A stretch of 64,000 bases of DNA from Leptotrichiaceae bacterium (lineage in GTDB: Bacteria > Fusobacteriota > Fusobacteriia > Fusobacteriales > Leptotrichiaceae). Location of the stretch: positions 16,816 through 80,815 of the forward strand of contig JAGOWQ010000006.1 of the NCBI GenBank assembly GCA_018060185.1, in the 5' to 3' direction. This document shows, piece after piece, positions 35,900 to 45,375 of the stretch. The translations under genes and the position numbers were made by a program. Position 1 is the first letter of the stretch. Each line of letters starts with the position of its first letter. A model generated the notes under the pieces. The model ran no database searches. It saw only the letters and a list, made by a program, of their open reading frames with translations, and was not told the DNA's origin.

Positions 35900-37231
35900 C
35901 TATTTCAATGACTCAAGTCCAACCAAATTTATAAAATTCCAAGGTTTATTATAATGAGGTTGAAAAAAGAAATCCACAAAAGCCAAATCTTCAACTTTCA
36001 TTTTATTTTGAATACATACAGATAATGTATTTATTGACTGAGTTAAATCAAATTTAGAATTAAGTTGTGCCCCTTTTATTTCTCTAGTATCTTTATCAAA
36101 TACAACTTTAAATGTAACTTTTTCATAGCTAGGCATAAATTCAGGTCTAAAATTATCTTCAATAGTTATTGATGTTACATTTAATCCCATTTTTTCCCCA
36201 ACTTCTTCACTTATTCCTGTTGCTGCCATATTATACTCATATATTTTTATTCCTGAGCTTCCTTGTGTTCCAGGATGTTTGATTTTATTTTCACAAATAT
36301 TAACTGCTGCTAAAGTTCCCATTCTAACTGCATTAGTTGCTAAGGGAATATACATTTGTTCTTGAGATGGATTAAAAAATACTGTACAACAATCTCCAGC
36401 TGCAACAACATCTGGACTGCTTGTTTTCATATATTCGTCAACTTTTATAGCACCATTTGGTAGCATATCAAGCTGTCCTTTAAAAATCTCTGTATTTGGA
36501 TAAAAACCTACACACATTACTACTAAATCAGCGTCATATTCGTTTTTATTTGTAACTACTTTAGATACATATCCATTATCTGATTTAAATTCTATTACTT
36601 TTTCCCCTGTAGCTATTACTATTCCTCTTTGCTTTAACGTCTCTTCAGCTACATTTGAAAACTCAGAATCAAAATATTTACTTAATATTCTGTCTTCTGT
36701 ATCTACTAGTACTACTTCTTTTCCATTATCTCTAAATGCTTCTACTAATTCAACTCCTATATATCCTGCTCCAACTATTACAATTTTTTTTGCATTCTTA
36801 GATTTTTCTATTATTTCATTTGAGTGATTATAATTTTTACAAAGTAATATATTATTTGAATTAATTCCTGGAATTTTAGGAGTTATAGGCCAAGATCCAG
36901 TTGTAACTATAAGTTTATCATAATTTACTTCAGTTTCTTCACCAGTTCCAATATTTTGAACTTTAACTTTTTTACCAGCTATATCTACTGATTTAACATT
37001 ATGTTTCATTTTCGTTTCTACATTTAATTTTTCTAATGCTTCAGGAGATGAATAAAATAATCCGTGTGGATCTTTTACAACTCCTCCAACATATAATGCT
37101 ATCCCACAAGAAAGAAAAGAAATATTGTCATTTCTTTCAAATACAGTGATTTCTGCTTCTGGTTGCAATTTTTTTAAATTTACTATTGCTGCTGTCCCCG
37201 CATGCGTACATCCTACTACTACTACTTTCAT
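35900..37231 (-). CDS. nox: NADH oxidase / CoA-disulfide reductase-family flavoprotein
   Basis: FAD- and NADH-binding protein of 443 residues with the N-terminal dinucleotide fold, redox Cys42 in SFLSCGIALYVGG, second NAD fold IVIVGAGYIGVELVEAF, and FAD motif AAGDCC. The single active-site Cys suits a water-forming NADH oxidase that removes oxygen and regenerates NAD. A CoA-disulfide or persulfide reductase is the alternative. It has its own promoter and may protect an anaerobe from air. Confidence 0.88.
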   Translation of the reverse strand: MKVVVVGCTHAGTAAIVNLKKLQPEAEITVFERNDNISFLSCGIALYVGGVVKDPHGLFYSSPEALEKLNVETKMKHNVKSVDIAGKKVKVQNIGTGEETEVNYDKLIVTTGSWPITPKIPGINSNNILLCKNYNHSNEIIEKSKNAKKIVIVGAGYIGVELVEAFRDNGKEVVLVDTEDRILSKYFDSEFSNVAEETLKQRGIVIATGEKVIEFKSDNGYVSKVVTNKNEYDADLVVMCVGFYPNTEIFKGQLDMLPNGAIKVDEYMKTSSPDVVAAGDCCTVFFNPSQEQMYIPLATNAVRMGTLAAVNICENKIKHPGTQGSSGIKIYEYNMAATGISEEVGEKMGLNVTSITIEDNFRPEFMPSYEKVTFKVVFDKDTREIKGAQLNSKFDLTQSINTLSVCIQNKMKVEDLAFVDFFFQPHYNKPWNFINLVGLESLK

Positions 37232-37280
37232 TTTTATTTCTCCTTAACAAGTTATTTTTTTCATTTGATTTCTAGACTAT

Positions 37281-37308
37281 ATTATAGCATAAAAAAAACA
37301 AATGTAAA
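37281..37308 (-). promoter_or_regulatory. Predicted nox promoter with extended -10
   Basis: TTTACA (37303-37308), 16 bases, then TGC-TATAAT (37281-37286) on the minus strand, an extended -10 of the TGn type. Confidence 0.55.
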
Positions 37309-37327
37309 TAGCAAAATTTTAAAAAAA

Positions 37328-38314
37328 TTACATATCTTTTTTTATTTCTTTCAATAAAGATTTTAATGTATTAGAATCAGCCTTTGAATTATTAATTGAT
37401 CTTTTCCAGTATTTATTTCCTTTTATTCCATGAAATAAGCCATGTGTATGCATAAGAAATAAATGGGGCCTTTGGTTATTTTTTTCCATTTTTTCTACGT
37501 AAGATATCATTTTTTCTACAATTTCATACCTCGTTATATCTATGTTTTTATTATAATATTTACCAAATTCAGTAATTATCATAGGATTATTATATATTTC
37601 TCTTCCTAACATCACAGAATCTACATACGTTAAATGTTCGTCAATTTGATTAATAGTTTTTATTCCTCCATTAATTTCTATAGAAAGATGAGGTTTTTCT
37701 TTTTTTAATCTATACACCTCATCATATCTAAGTGGGGGAATTTCCCTGTTTTGTTTTGGATCTAATCCAGCTAAAATAGCAATTCTTGCATGAACTATAT
37801 ATTTTTCAACTCCAACATTTTCTGTTATATTCACGAAATTTATCATATCTTCATATTTATCAATTAAAGTTCTTCCATAGTCATCTGGAAGTACTCCACT
37901 ACCATCTATACCTATTCTATGTTTTATTGATATATCTTTTTTTGTTTCTTTTTTCATTTCCGAAACAATTTCAGCTACAATTTCAGGATATGCCATCAAA
38001 TAAGCTCCCATCATATTACCAGAAATTCTATCTGATGGACATCCAATATTTAAATTTATTTCATCATAATTATATTTTTCAGCTAATTTTACTGCTTTTC
38101 TAGCTTCTTCCTTGTTTGTTGCAGCTATTTGCAATACAATTGGATTTTCTGTATCTTCAACTCCTAAAATATAATCTAATTTTCCATTTATTATAGCTTG
38201 CGCTGTTATCATTTCAGTGTATAACATAATATCTTTATTTATCATTCTAATAAAATTTCTAAAATTTCTATCAGTTTTATCAACCATAGGAGCTACACTT
38301 ATTATATTTTTCAT
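37328..38314 (-). CDS. dusA: tRNA-dihydrouridine synthase A
   Basis: FMN enzyme that reduces uridines in the tRNA D-loop. The active-site Cys is in INLNIGCPSDRI, FMN-site motif APMVDKTDRNFRNFIR is present, and the C-terminal HGLFHGIKGNKYWKRSI is a DusA-specific segment. Length is 328 residues. Confidence 0.9.
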   Translation of the reverse strand: MKNIISVAPMVDKTDRNFRNFIRMINKDIMLYTEMITAQAIINGKLDYILGVEDTENPIVLQIAATNKEEARKAVKLAEKYNYDEINLNIGCPSDRISGNMMGAYLMAYPEIVAEIVSEMKKETKKDISIKHRIGIDGSGVLPDDYGRTLIDKYEDMINFVNITENVGVEKYIVHARIAILAGLDPKQNREIPPLRYDEVYRLKKEKPHLSIEINGGIKTINQIDEHLTYVDSVMLGREIYNNPMIITEFGKYYNKNIDITRYEIVEKMISYVEKMEKNNQRPHLFLMHTHGLFHGIKGNKYWKRSINNSKADSNTLKSLLKEIKKDM

Positions 38315-38337
38315 TATGATTCCTATCTATAATATTT

Positions 38338-39129
38338 TTATTTTTTATAATATTTCATTGCCTCAGGCAAAAATTTTCTCAATTCTTCAATTCTTTTTTG
38401 GCTTCTAGGATGTGTAGATAAAAAATCGGCTCCATTATTATTAGTTACTTTTCCCATTCTTTCCTCAGCTTTTATTCCTTCTTCAGGGTTGTATCCAGCC
38501 ATAGCCATTAATATTAATCCATATTTATCTGCTTCATATTCGTGATCTCTATTAAACTTTAAAAGAGTTATGGATAATCCGTTATTTACCAATGAAGAAA
38601 CAGAATCTCCCCCAAATATACCTGTTGTAATACTTGATATACCACTTGCTGCTAACTGTTGACTATACAATTCAGCATGATGACCTCCAATTACGTGTCC
38701 TATTTCATGTCCTATAACATATGCTATTCCAGCATCATTTTGTAATACTGGTAATATTCCAGTATAAAAAACTATTTTACCACCAGGAAGAGCAAAAGCG
38801 TTTACTATATCACTTTTTATTAAATTAAACTCCCAATTTAAATATTTTACACTATTTCCCATATTATTATTATACATGAATCTCTCTGCTGCTTTTGATA
38901 CTCTTGAAGCCACATTAACTAATCTATTTCCATCAGAAGTATTATTTACCAATAATTTTTTAGATCTTGCTTCCTCTATTAATTTTTTATATTGTGCAGA
39001 TAAACTCTCTGCTAATTCTTGATCTCCAACTAATTTTAATTGGCTTCTTCCAGTTAGTGGTGCTGATGTACAACTTATTAAAATCCAGACTAAAATTAAA
39101 AAAGTCGATACTTTAAATATCTTTTTCAT
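38338..39129 (-). CDS. M48-family metallopeptidase lipoprotein
   Basis: An exported zinc protease (BepA/LoiP-like) of 263 residues with signal peptide and lipobox ISCT at about residues 17-20, motif GHEIGHVIGGHHAE at about 140-153 and the third ligand segment HEYEADKYGL. It probably works on periplasmic or outer-membrane proteins. It stands divergently next to htpX, giving a pair of M48 proteases for envelope quality control. Confidence 0.9.
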   Translation of the reverse strand: MKKIFKVSTFLILVWILISCTSAPLTGRSQLKLVGDQELAESLSAQYKKLIEEARSKKLLVNNTSDGNRLVNVASRVSKAAERFMYNNNMGNSVKYLNWEFNLIKSDIVNAFALPGGKIVFYTGILPVLQNDAGIAYVIGHEIGHVIGGHHAELYSQQLAASGISSITTGIFGGDSVSSLVNNGLSITLLKFNRDHEYEADKYGLILMAMAGYNPEEGIKAEERMGKVTNNNGADFLSTHPRSQKRIEELRKFLPEAMKYYKK

Positions 39130-39223
39130 ACATTCCTCCTAATTTTTTAATTATGCTATATATTTTATAATTTTTTATTATTTTTTTCAATGATAAAATC
39201 CTTTGATTAGAAATATTATTTTG

Positions 39224-39252
39224 TTGAAAATTTATCTATTCTATATTATAAT
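39224..39252 (+). promoter_or_regulatory. Predicted htpX promoter
   Basis: TTGAAA (39224-39229), 17 bases, TATAAT (39247-39252), about 45 bases before htpX. Confidence 0.65.
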
Positions 39253-39296
39253 TAATTAGATCAATATATAACAATAAAAATATAAAGGAGAAAAAA

Positions 39297-40163
39297 ATGT
39301 TTACTAATACTTTAAAAACCACTTTTTTATTATTTGGACTTATTGCCCTTTTCACAGCAATAGGAGGGATTCTTGGAAATCAGACAGGTGCTATGATAGG
39401 TCTTATTGTTGCAGGATGTATGAGCTTTTATAGTTATTGGTTTAGCGATAAAATGGTTATAAAAGCCTATAAAGGTCAAGAAGTAACAGATTTAAGTAAT
39501 CCATTACTATATAAAATGGTTAGAAATCTAGCGGATAATGCTAATTTACCTATGCCTAAAATATATATTATTCCTGAAAATCAACCTAATGCTTTTGCTA
39601 CTGGAAGAAATCCAAATAATTCTGCAGTTGCTTGTACTCAAGGATTACTTAATATGATGAATGACAATGAGTTGAAAGGTGTTATAGCTCATGAACTTGG
39701 ACATATAAAACATAGAGATATTTTAATTAGTACAATTGCTGCAACTTTTGCAGGTGCTATTGCAAATATAGCTCGTTTTCTTCCTTATTCTACAAATCGT
39801 AGAAGAAGTGATGATAACGATAGAAATAATAATATCATAGTTATTTTATTGGTCTCTTTATTAGCTCCTATCGCAGCTTTAATCATTCAAATGTCTATTT
39901 CTCGTAAAAGAGAGTTCATGGCAGATAGGGCTGGTGCTGAAATTTCTGGAAATCCTACTTTCTTAAGTAATGCATTAATAAAACTAGAAAAATATAGTCT
40001 TCAGATTCCTATGGACAATCAAAATCGTTATGCTTCTCATATGTTTATTGTAAATCCTTTTTCTAAACTGGAAGGATTTCAAAATTTATTTAGAACTCAT
40101 CCTACAACTGAAGAAAGAGTGAAGGAATTAGATAAATTTGCAAGAAAAAATGGAATGATATAA
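39297..40163 (+). CDS. htpX: HtpX membrane protease
   Basis: Inner-membrane zinc endopeptidase of 288 residues that degrades misfolded membrane proteins. Two N-terminal helices, IAHELGHIKHRD (zinc ligands), two further hydrophobic segments and REFMADRAGAEISGNP with the third ligand. GGAG precedes the ATG. Confidence 0.95.
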   Translation: MFTNTLKTTFLLFGLIALFTAIGGILGNQTGAMIGLIVAGCMSFYSYWFSDKMVIKAYKGQEVTDLSNPLLYKMVRNLADNANLPMPKIYIIPENQPNAFATGRNPNNSAVACTQGLLNMMNDNELKGVIAHELGHIKHRDILISTIAATFAGAIANIARFLPYSTNRRRSDDNDRNNNIIVILLVSLLAPIAALIIQMSISRKREFMADRAGAEISGNPTFLSNALIKLEKYSLQIPMDNQNRYASHMFIVNPFSKLEGFQNLFRTHPTTEERVKELDKFARKNGMI

Positions 40164-40173
40164 TTATAAAATA

Positions 40174-40314
40174 AAAAAATACTTTTTATACTTTAAATTT
40201 GATATAAATAAAAGTGATATAACTATTAAAAATATTTTCTAAACAAAAGTTTTAATTTTTATTAGTAATCACTTTTTAAATATATGAAACTCAAATATAA
40301 TAAAAGTATTTTTT
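40174..40314. repeat. Nested 141-base near-palindrome between convergent genes
   Basis: Three concentric stems: 13 bases (40174-40186 with 40302-40314), 9 bases (40210-40218 with 40268-40276) and 12 bases with one mismatch (40222-40233 with 40255-40266), so the region can fold into one long hairpin. The outer arm is the same AAAAATACTTTT as the hairpin at 35839. It could be a bidirectional terminator or a small palindromic repeat element. Confidence 0.6.
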
Positions 40315-40328
40315 AATTTATACTATAT

Positions 40329-41075
40329 TTATTTATTATCTAATCCATATTTTTTTCTCAATTCATCATATTTTCCATTTTCTTTTAATTTTTTTAATTC
40401 AGAATTTATTTGAGATATCAATTCTGTATGTTTTCCTTTATCAAAAGCCATAGCCATTCCTGCATTTATTGGTTCCTCAAAGAAAACTTCTAAATCTGGA
40501 TAATTTTTTAAATATTCATATGCCACAATGTTTTCCAATATTACAGCATCACTTTTACCAGCATTTAATTCCATTAATACATTTACTGTAGATTCATTTG
40601 CTACAACTATTGCTCCATTTATTTTTTTACCTTCTATTTCTTGAATAGTCCCTAATTGAACTCCCACCTTTTTACCGCTTAATCCTTCTTTAGTATCTAT
40701 TGAAATATTACCTTTTTTTCTTAAATATACTTGTGTTGAAGAAAAATACTCATCTGTAAAGTCTACTGACTGTTTTCTTTCTTCTGTAGCGCTCATTCCA
40801 GATACTATTAAATCTATTTTACCTGCTTTTAAAGAAGGTATTAATCCATCAAAACTCTGATCTACAAAAGTTATTTTATAACCTAAATTTTTACCTATTT
40901 CATTTATTAAATCAACATCAAATCCTGTTAATTGACCATCTTTGATATATTCAAAAGGGGCAAACGTACTATTTAATCCAACTTTTAGTTCTTTTTCTGT
41001 TGTTACTTCGTTTTTAGTTCCACAAGAAATAACACCTAATGTTAATAACATTATTAATAAAAATATTTTTTTCAT
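40329..41075 (-). CDS. Polar amino-acid ABC binding lipoprotein (second system)
   Basis: Family-3 binding protein, about 248 residues, lipobox VISC near residues 15-18. GLNSTFAPFEYIKDGQLTGFDVDLIN and LKAGKIDLIVSGMSATEERK are typical of glutamine/arginine/histidine-type receptors. The ATG at 41073-41075 has AGGTG upstream; a start 7 codons earlier would lengthen the signal peptide and is less likely. Last gene of the operon 42558-40329. Ligand not determined. Confidence 0.9.
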   Translation of the reverse strand: MKKIFLLIMLLTLGVISCGTKNEVTTEKELKVGLNSTFAPFEYIKDGQLTGFDVDLINEIGKNLGYKITFVDQSFDGLIPSLKAGKIDLIVSGMSATEERKQSVDFTDEYFSSTQVYLRKKGNISIDTKEGLSGKKVGVQLGTIQEIEGKKINGAIVVANESTVNVLMELNAGKSDAVILENIVAYEYLKNYPDLEVFFEEPINAGMAMAFDKGKHTELISQINSELKKLKENGKYDELRKKYGLDNK

Positions 41076-41108
41076 TTTACACACCTTACCTTTCATTTTT
41101 TATAAAAT

Positions 41109-41837
41109 TTAATGATTTAATACTTTTTTTATAAATTCTTTTGTTCTTTCTTCCTTAGGGTTCTCAAAAATATCAGCTGGATTACCATCTTCCAAAATTA
41201 ACCCTTGATCCATAAATAAAACTCTATTTCCTACGTTTCTAGCAAATCCCATTTCATGTGTCACTACTAACATTGTCATTCCTTCTTTGGCTAAAGAGTT
41301 CATAACTTCTAAAACTTCTCCTATCATTTCAGGATCAAGTGCTGAAGTCGGTTCATCAAAAAGCATTATTTTAGGATTCATAGCAAGGGCTCTTGCTATA
41401 GCTACCCTTTGCTTTTGCCCTCCTGAAAGTTTATTTGGATAAATATCTTTTTTATCTGCAACTCCAACTTTTTCAAGTAATTCAATTCCAAAAACTTCTG
41501 CCTCTTTCTGAGAGTTTTTTTTTAATTTTACAGGACCTAAAATAACATTTTCTAGTACAGTTTTGTGAGGAAATAAATTGAAATGCTGAAAAACCATACC
41601 AACTTCTTCACGTATTTTATTAATATTAATTTTAGGATCCATTATATTTTTTCCATTGATTATTAATTTCCCTTCAGTGGGTTCTTCTAATCTATTTATA
41701 CACCTTAAAAAAGTTGATTTTCCACTTCCTGATGGCCCTATTACAGATATTACTTCTCCTTTTGTAATTTCAATATTAATTCCTTTTAAAACTTTTAACT
41801 CTCCAAATTCTTTTTTCAAATTTTCTATTTTAATCAT
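41109..41837 (-). CDS. Polar amino-acid ABC ATPase (second system)
   Basis: GlnQ-type ATPase, 242 residues: Walker [13 protein letters not shown], signature [16 protein letters not shown], Walker [15 protein letters not shown]. It overlaps the permease gene by 8 bases and lies 33 bases before the binding protein. Confidence 0.94.
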   Translation of the reverse strand: MIKIENLKKEFGELKVLKGINIEITKGEVISVIGPSGSGKSTFLRCINRLEEPTEGKLIINGKNIMDPKININKIREEVGMVFQHFNLFPHKTVLENVILGPVKLKKNSQKEAEVFGIELLEKVGVADKKDIYPNKLSGGQKQRVAIARALAMNPKIMLFDEPTSALDPEMIGEVLEVMNSLAKEGMTMLVVTHEMGFARNVGNRVLFMDQGLILEDGNPADIFENPKEERTKEFIKKVLNH

Positions 41838-42558
41838 TTGACTTCAACTTCCCTTCTAACTTTTTACTTAAAAAAGAAAATATTTTTACACTTACATAAT
41901 ATATAATACCTGTAAATAATATTGGTTTTGGATTATAATAAGTTGCTTGAAGACTTTTACTATTCATTGTTATATCCATTACGCTAATATATCCTACTAT
42001 GGAAGTTTCTTTAAACAATGTAATAAATTCATTTACTAAAGCAGGTAATATATTTTTTATTGCTTGAGGTAATATTATTTCATTCATTGACATGCTATAA
42101 GGCATTCCAATTGCTCTAGAAGCTTCCATTTGACCTTTATCTATACTTTCTATTCCCGATCTAACAATCTCTGCAACATAAGCTGCACTATTAAGTCCTA
42201 ATGCTATTACTGCTACATAAAAATTATTGCTCCATGTTGCAAAAATAACTACTGAAAATATTAACAATTGAAGAACCATAGGTGTTCCCCTCATAATATC
42301 TATGTATTCATCTATTATAATTTCTACTGCTCTTACTTTTTGAAATCTTAAATACGCTAATAAAACTCCTAATGTTATACCTATAATTCCCCCACCTAAT
42401 GTTAAACCTAATGTTACTCCATAACTTTTCCCATATAGTATCCATTCTTTTTCTGTCAATTGAGAAGGGAAGACTGAATACGCAACAATACATACAAGTA
42501 TTATAAAGATTGTAGTTTTTACCAATAATTTTAATTTATTTGATTTTTCTATGCCCAT
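41830..42558 (-). CDS. Polar amino-acid ABC permease (second system)
   Basis: HisM/GlnP-type permease of 242 residues with an extra N-terminal helix, [18 protein letters not shown] and EAA loop [20 protein letters not shown]. First gene of the operon, with its own promoter. Confidence 0.93.
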   Translation of the reverse strand: MGIEKSNKLKLLVKTTIFIILVCIVAYSVFPSQLTEKEWILYGKSYGVTLGLTLGGGIIGITLGVLLAYLRFQKVRAVEIIIDEYIDIMRGTPMVLQLLIFSVVIFATWSNNFYVAVIALGLNSAAYVAEIVRSGIESIDKGQMEASRAIGMPYSMSMNEIILPQAIKNILPALVNEFITLFKETSIVGYISVMDITMNSKSLQATYYNPKPILFTGIIYYVSVKIFSFLSKKLEGKLKSND

Positions 42559-42599
42559 CTATTACTCCTTTCTTAAGATTTATATATTATATACCTATT

Positions 42600-42628
42600 A
42601 TTATATCTAATTTTCAACGTTATTTCAA
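42600..42628 (-). promoter_or_regulatory. Predicted promoter of the second amino-acid ABC operon
   Basis: TTGAAA (42623-42628), 17 bases, consensus TATAAT (42600-42605) on the minus strand, about 40 bases before the permease start. Unlike the first ABC operon, no leader hairpin follows. Confidence 0.65.
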
Positions 42629-42792
42629 ATAAAATTATATACATTATATTTATTATTTTATTTATTATATTAATCAATATAAAAATATCCTCAGATACGT
42701 TTAATATTGTAAATGAAGATATAAAATATTTAATATTAATTTTTGAAATAAAACCTTATTTTTTAATGTGAGAATTGATTAGAATTAATATA

Positions 42793-43215
42793 TTACTTTA
42801 TTGTTCCTGTCCTTCTCCATTTTTGCAAAACTTTTTGTGCCTCATCTTTTTTCCTTTTTGCTTCTAATTCAGCTTTTCTTTCTTCTTTTTTTATTTCCAA
42901 TTCTTCTTGTTTTACTTCTGTTTCATCATTTAATTCTACTTTTTTTTCTACTGTTTTCTCTCTAACTGGTACTTGTTCACGTTTTAATTGAGCTTTAGTT
43001 TCTTCTTTTATTTTTTCTCTATTAACTCTTTCTTCTTCCATTTTCTTTAATTTTTCTAATCTTTCTTCCTCTTTTTTTGCATTTTTTTCAATTAATTGCT
43101 TTTTATAATAATCCTCTCTTGCTTTTCTTAAAATTTCTTTAGGATTTACTGCCACTAATTGAATCCCTATTATCAAAAGAAATACTAATAACAATATTTT
43201 TTTACTATTTTTCAT
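42793..43215 (-). CDS. Small exported Lys/Glu-rich coiled-coil protein
   Basis: A 140-residue protein with a signal peptide (residues 1-23, LLLVFLLIIGIQLVAV) and a mature part that is almost entirely Glu, Lys and Arg in helical coiled-coil register (about 35-130). AGGAGG precedes the ATG. Fusobacteria carry many such periplasmic helical proteins of unknown role. I do not recognise a family. Confidence 0.65.
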   Translation of the reverse strand: MKNSKKILLLVFLLIIGIQLVAVNPKEILRKAREDYYKKQLIEKNAKKEEERLEKLKKMEEERVNREKIKEETKAQLKREQVPVREKTVEKKVELNDETEVKQEELEIKKEERKAELEAKRKKDEAQKVLQKWRRTGTIK

Positions 43216-43355
43216 AATATTATTCCTCCTAAGTTTTTATTCAATAGAATTTTTATTCAATTACTTTTATAATTCTCTATGTCTTAGTATAATATTTTTT
43301 TCTTTATTAACTCTACTTATTTTATAAGATTTTTCTTTGTTTGCTTAAAAATTTA

Positions 43356-44261
43356 TTATTCAAAAACTTCAGTAGCATTTATTACTTCATTTCCTAAAGC
43401 AATATTTAATGCCACTATGGCAACTTCCAACTGACTTTCATCTGGTTCACTGGTAGTTATCTTTTGTAACCACATACCTGGAGAAGAAATAAATTTAGCA
43501 ATAGGGTTGTTCAAATGATAACTAGTCCATCTTTGTAATTCATAAGATAAACCAGCTACTAGTGGAACAAATAAAACTCTTGTTAATAATTTATGTATCA
43601 ATAATCCAATCGTATTAATAGGCACTCCTAAGATTAAATCTAATAAAGAAAATACTAATATACTTATAAACATTACTATTAATAAAAAACTTGTCCCACA
43701 TCTAGGATGAAATCTTGTACATTCCTTTGAATTTTTAGGATTTAATTCTTTTTCTATTTCATAATTAATTATACTTTTATGTTCTGCTCCATGATATTCA
43801 AATACTCTTTTTATATCTTTTAAAAATGATATCCCCCATATATAACCTAAGAAAAATATCAACTTAGTTGCTGCTTCTACAATATTTGCTAAAAGTCTAC
43901 TTTCTCTGAATAATAAGCTTCCTATATAAGAAGGTATTAACATAAATAATCCTACACCTAGTAATATTGATACAAATACTGTCCATTTTGCTTCTTTATC
44001 ATTGATTTTTTCTTCTTCTATACCAGCTTGATTTGAGGAAAAAATAAGTTCTTTTGTCCCTATAACCATAGCATCGAATAATGCTATTACCCCTCTCACA
44101 AAGGGTACTTTCAACCATTTATTTCTATTTTCTGATAAAACAATTTTTTTATAAACTATACTTCCATCTTGTTTTCTAACTGCTGTAGCAATTGCCTTAG
44201 GCCCTCTCATCATAACTCCTTCTACAACTGCTTGTCCTCCTACTACTATTTTTTTATCCAT
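43356..44261 (-). CDS. DUF1385 membrane protein
   Basis: Matches DUF1385: VVGGQAVVEGVMMRGPKAIATAVR at the N-terminus, YHGAEHKSIINYE and FHPRCGTSFLLIVMFISI in the middle, with about four to five membrane helices. Function of the family is unknown. I start at ATG 44259-44261, preceded by AAAGAGAG; a longer frame to 44309 would overlap disA and has no family match. Confidence 0.88.
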   Translation of the reverse strand: MDKKIVVGGQAVVEGVMMRGPKAIATAVRKQDGSIVYKKIVLSENRNKWLKVPFVRGVIALFDAMVIGTKELIFSSNQAGIEEEKINDKEAKWTVFVSILLGVGLFMLIPSYIGSLLFRESRLLANIVEAATKLIFFLGYIWGISFLKDIKRVFEYHGAEHKSIINYEIEKELNPKNSKECTRFHPRCGTSFLLIVMFISILVFSLLDLILGVPINTIGLLIHKLLTRVLFVPLVAGLSYELQRWTSYHLNNPIAKFISSPGMWLQKITTSEPDESQLEVAIVALNIALGNEVINATEVFE

Positions 44262-44295
44262 TTCAACTCTCTTTCTAATGTATTTAATTTTAATT

Positions 44296-45375
44296 TTAAT
44301 ATCTATCAAGCATTACCCTGTTTTTTAATCTCGTTAATGCCTTATGTATATACGTTGCTTTAAATTTACTTATTCCTTTTATTTGTGCTATATCCTCTAC
44401 AGTAGTTATTAACATAGATTGAATTTCTTTAAATTCATTTACTAATAAATCTATATCTTTATTAGTAATCTTATTAACATTTCTTAACAGTCTATAACCT
44501 CTTGATTTTATAATTTCATCAAAATTTATATCTCTTAAATCATATCCTAAAATATAAGCAAGTTTCTCATCATCCAATAATTCTTCTTTAGATAATTCTC
44601 TAATTTTTTCTATTATTTTTTCTACAATTTCGTTATTTACCTTATAATCTCTTATTAAATTTATAAAGCCTTCCTTTTGATTTAGCATTATTTCTTGATA
44701 CTGTATTGTAACTAGTCTACCATCTGTTCCTAGTTCAGCAGTGTATTCAATTAACTCATCAGACATTTTAAATAGCAATCCATACATTCTTATTATCTCA
44801 ACAACATCGTATAAACTTACCATTCCGTCAAATTCTGATATAGAAAGATTGATTAAGCTAGTATATATAGCTCCAGAATATTTTTCAAGGGCCATTATTG
44901 CCTGTGATGACTTAGATAATAAATCTCCTATATCATGTAAAATATATCTAAATTCATCTTTATATATTGTAATTTTATTTCTTCTTTCTGAAACAGCAAT
45001 TACTAAATGTCCTTTTTGTTGAGCAATTCTATGTGCTGTTTGATGTCTTGTACCACTCTCATCTGTTTTTATATTAAAATCTGGCTGTAATTGCATATTT
45101 GCACCATATATTGTTTTAACATCTTCAGATATTATAATAGCTCCATCCATTTTAGATAGTTCATATACTTTTTGTGGAGTATATGAAGTATTTAATTCAA
45201 ATCCGCCACCCATAACATCAGATAATTCTTTATAATTACCCAAAACAATTAAGGCTCCTAGAGAAGCTTCTTGTATCCTATTTATAGCCGATCTCAATGG
45301 TGTTCCTGGAGCTATTATAGTGAACACATCTTCCAGATATTCCATTTTTGAATTTTTCTTTGTTTTTTTTGACAT
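44296..45375 (-). CDS. disA: DNA integrity scanning diadenylate cyclase
   Basis: Makes c-di-AMP and scans DNA for damage. N-terminal DAC domain with MDGAIIISEDVKTIYGANM and GTRHQTAHR (the DGA and RHR active-site motifs), a helical spine and a C-terminal helix-hairpin-helix DNA-binding domain (about residues 300-359). The start overlaps the radA stop, so it is translationally linked to the recombination protein RadA. Confidence 0.95.
   Translation of the reverse strand: MSKKTKKNSKMEYLEDVFTIIAPGTPLRSAINRIQEASLGALIVLGNYKELSDVMGGGFELNTSYTPQKVYELSKMDGAIIISEDVKTIYGANMQLQPDFNIKTDESGTRHQTAHRIAQQKGHLVIAVSERRNKITIYKDEFRYILHDIGDLLSKSSQAIMALEKYSGAIYTSLINLSISEFDGMVSLYDVVEIIRMYGLLFKMSDELIEYTAELGTDGRLVTIQYQEIMLNQKEGFINLIRDYKVNNEIVEKIIEKIRELSKEELLDDEKLAYILGYDLRDINFDEIIKSRGYRLLRNVNKITNKDIDLLVNEFKEIQSMLITTVEDIAQIKGISKFKATYIHKALTRLKNRVMLDRY

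Noticed and set aside
37786..38103. Plus-strand open frames opposite real minus-strand genes
   Set aside because: They are low-complexity mirror frames opposite dusA and other genes, lack ribosome-binding sites and have no domain resemblance.
42559..42792. Possible small RNA or gene in the gap before the Lys/Glu-rich protein
   Set aside because: Apart from one promoter the sequence is plain AT-rich DNA with no hairpin or coding pattern that I could support.
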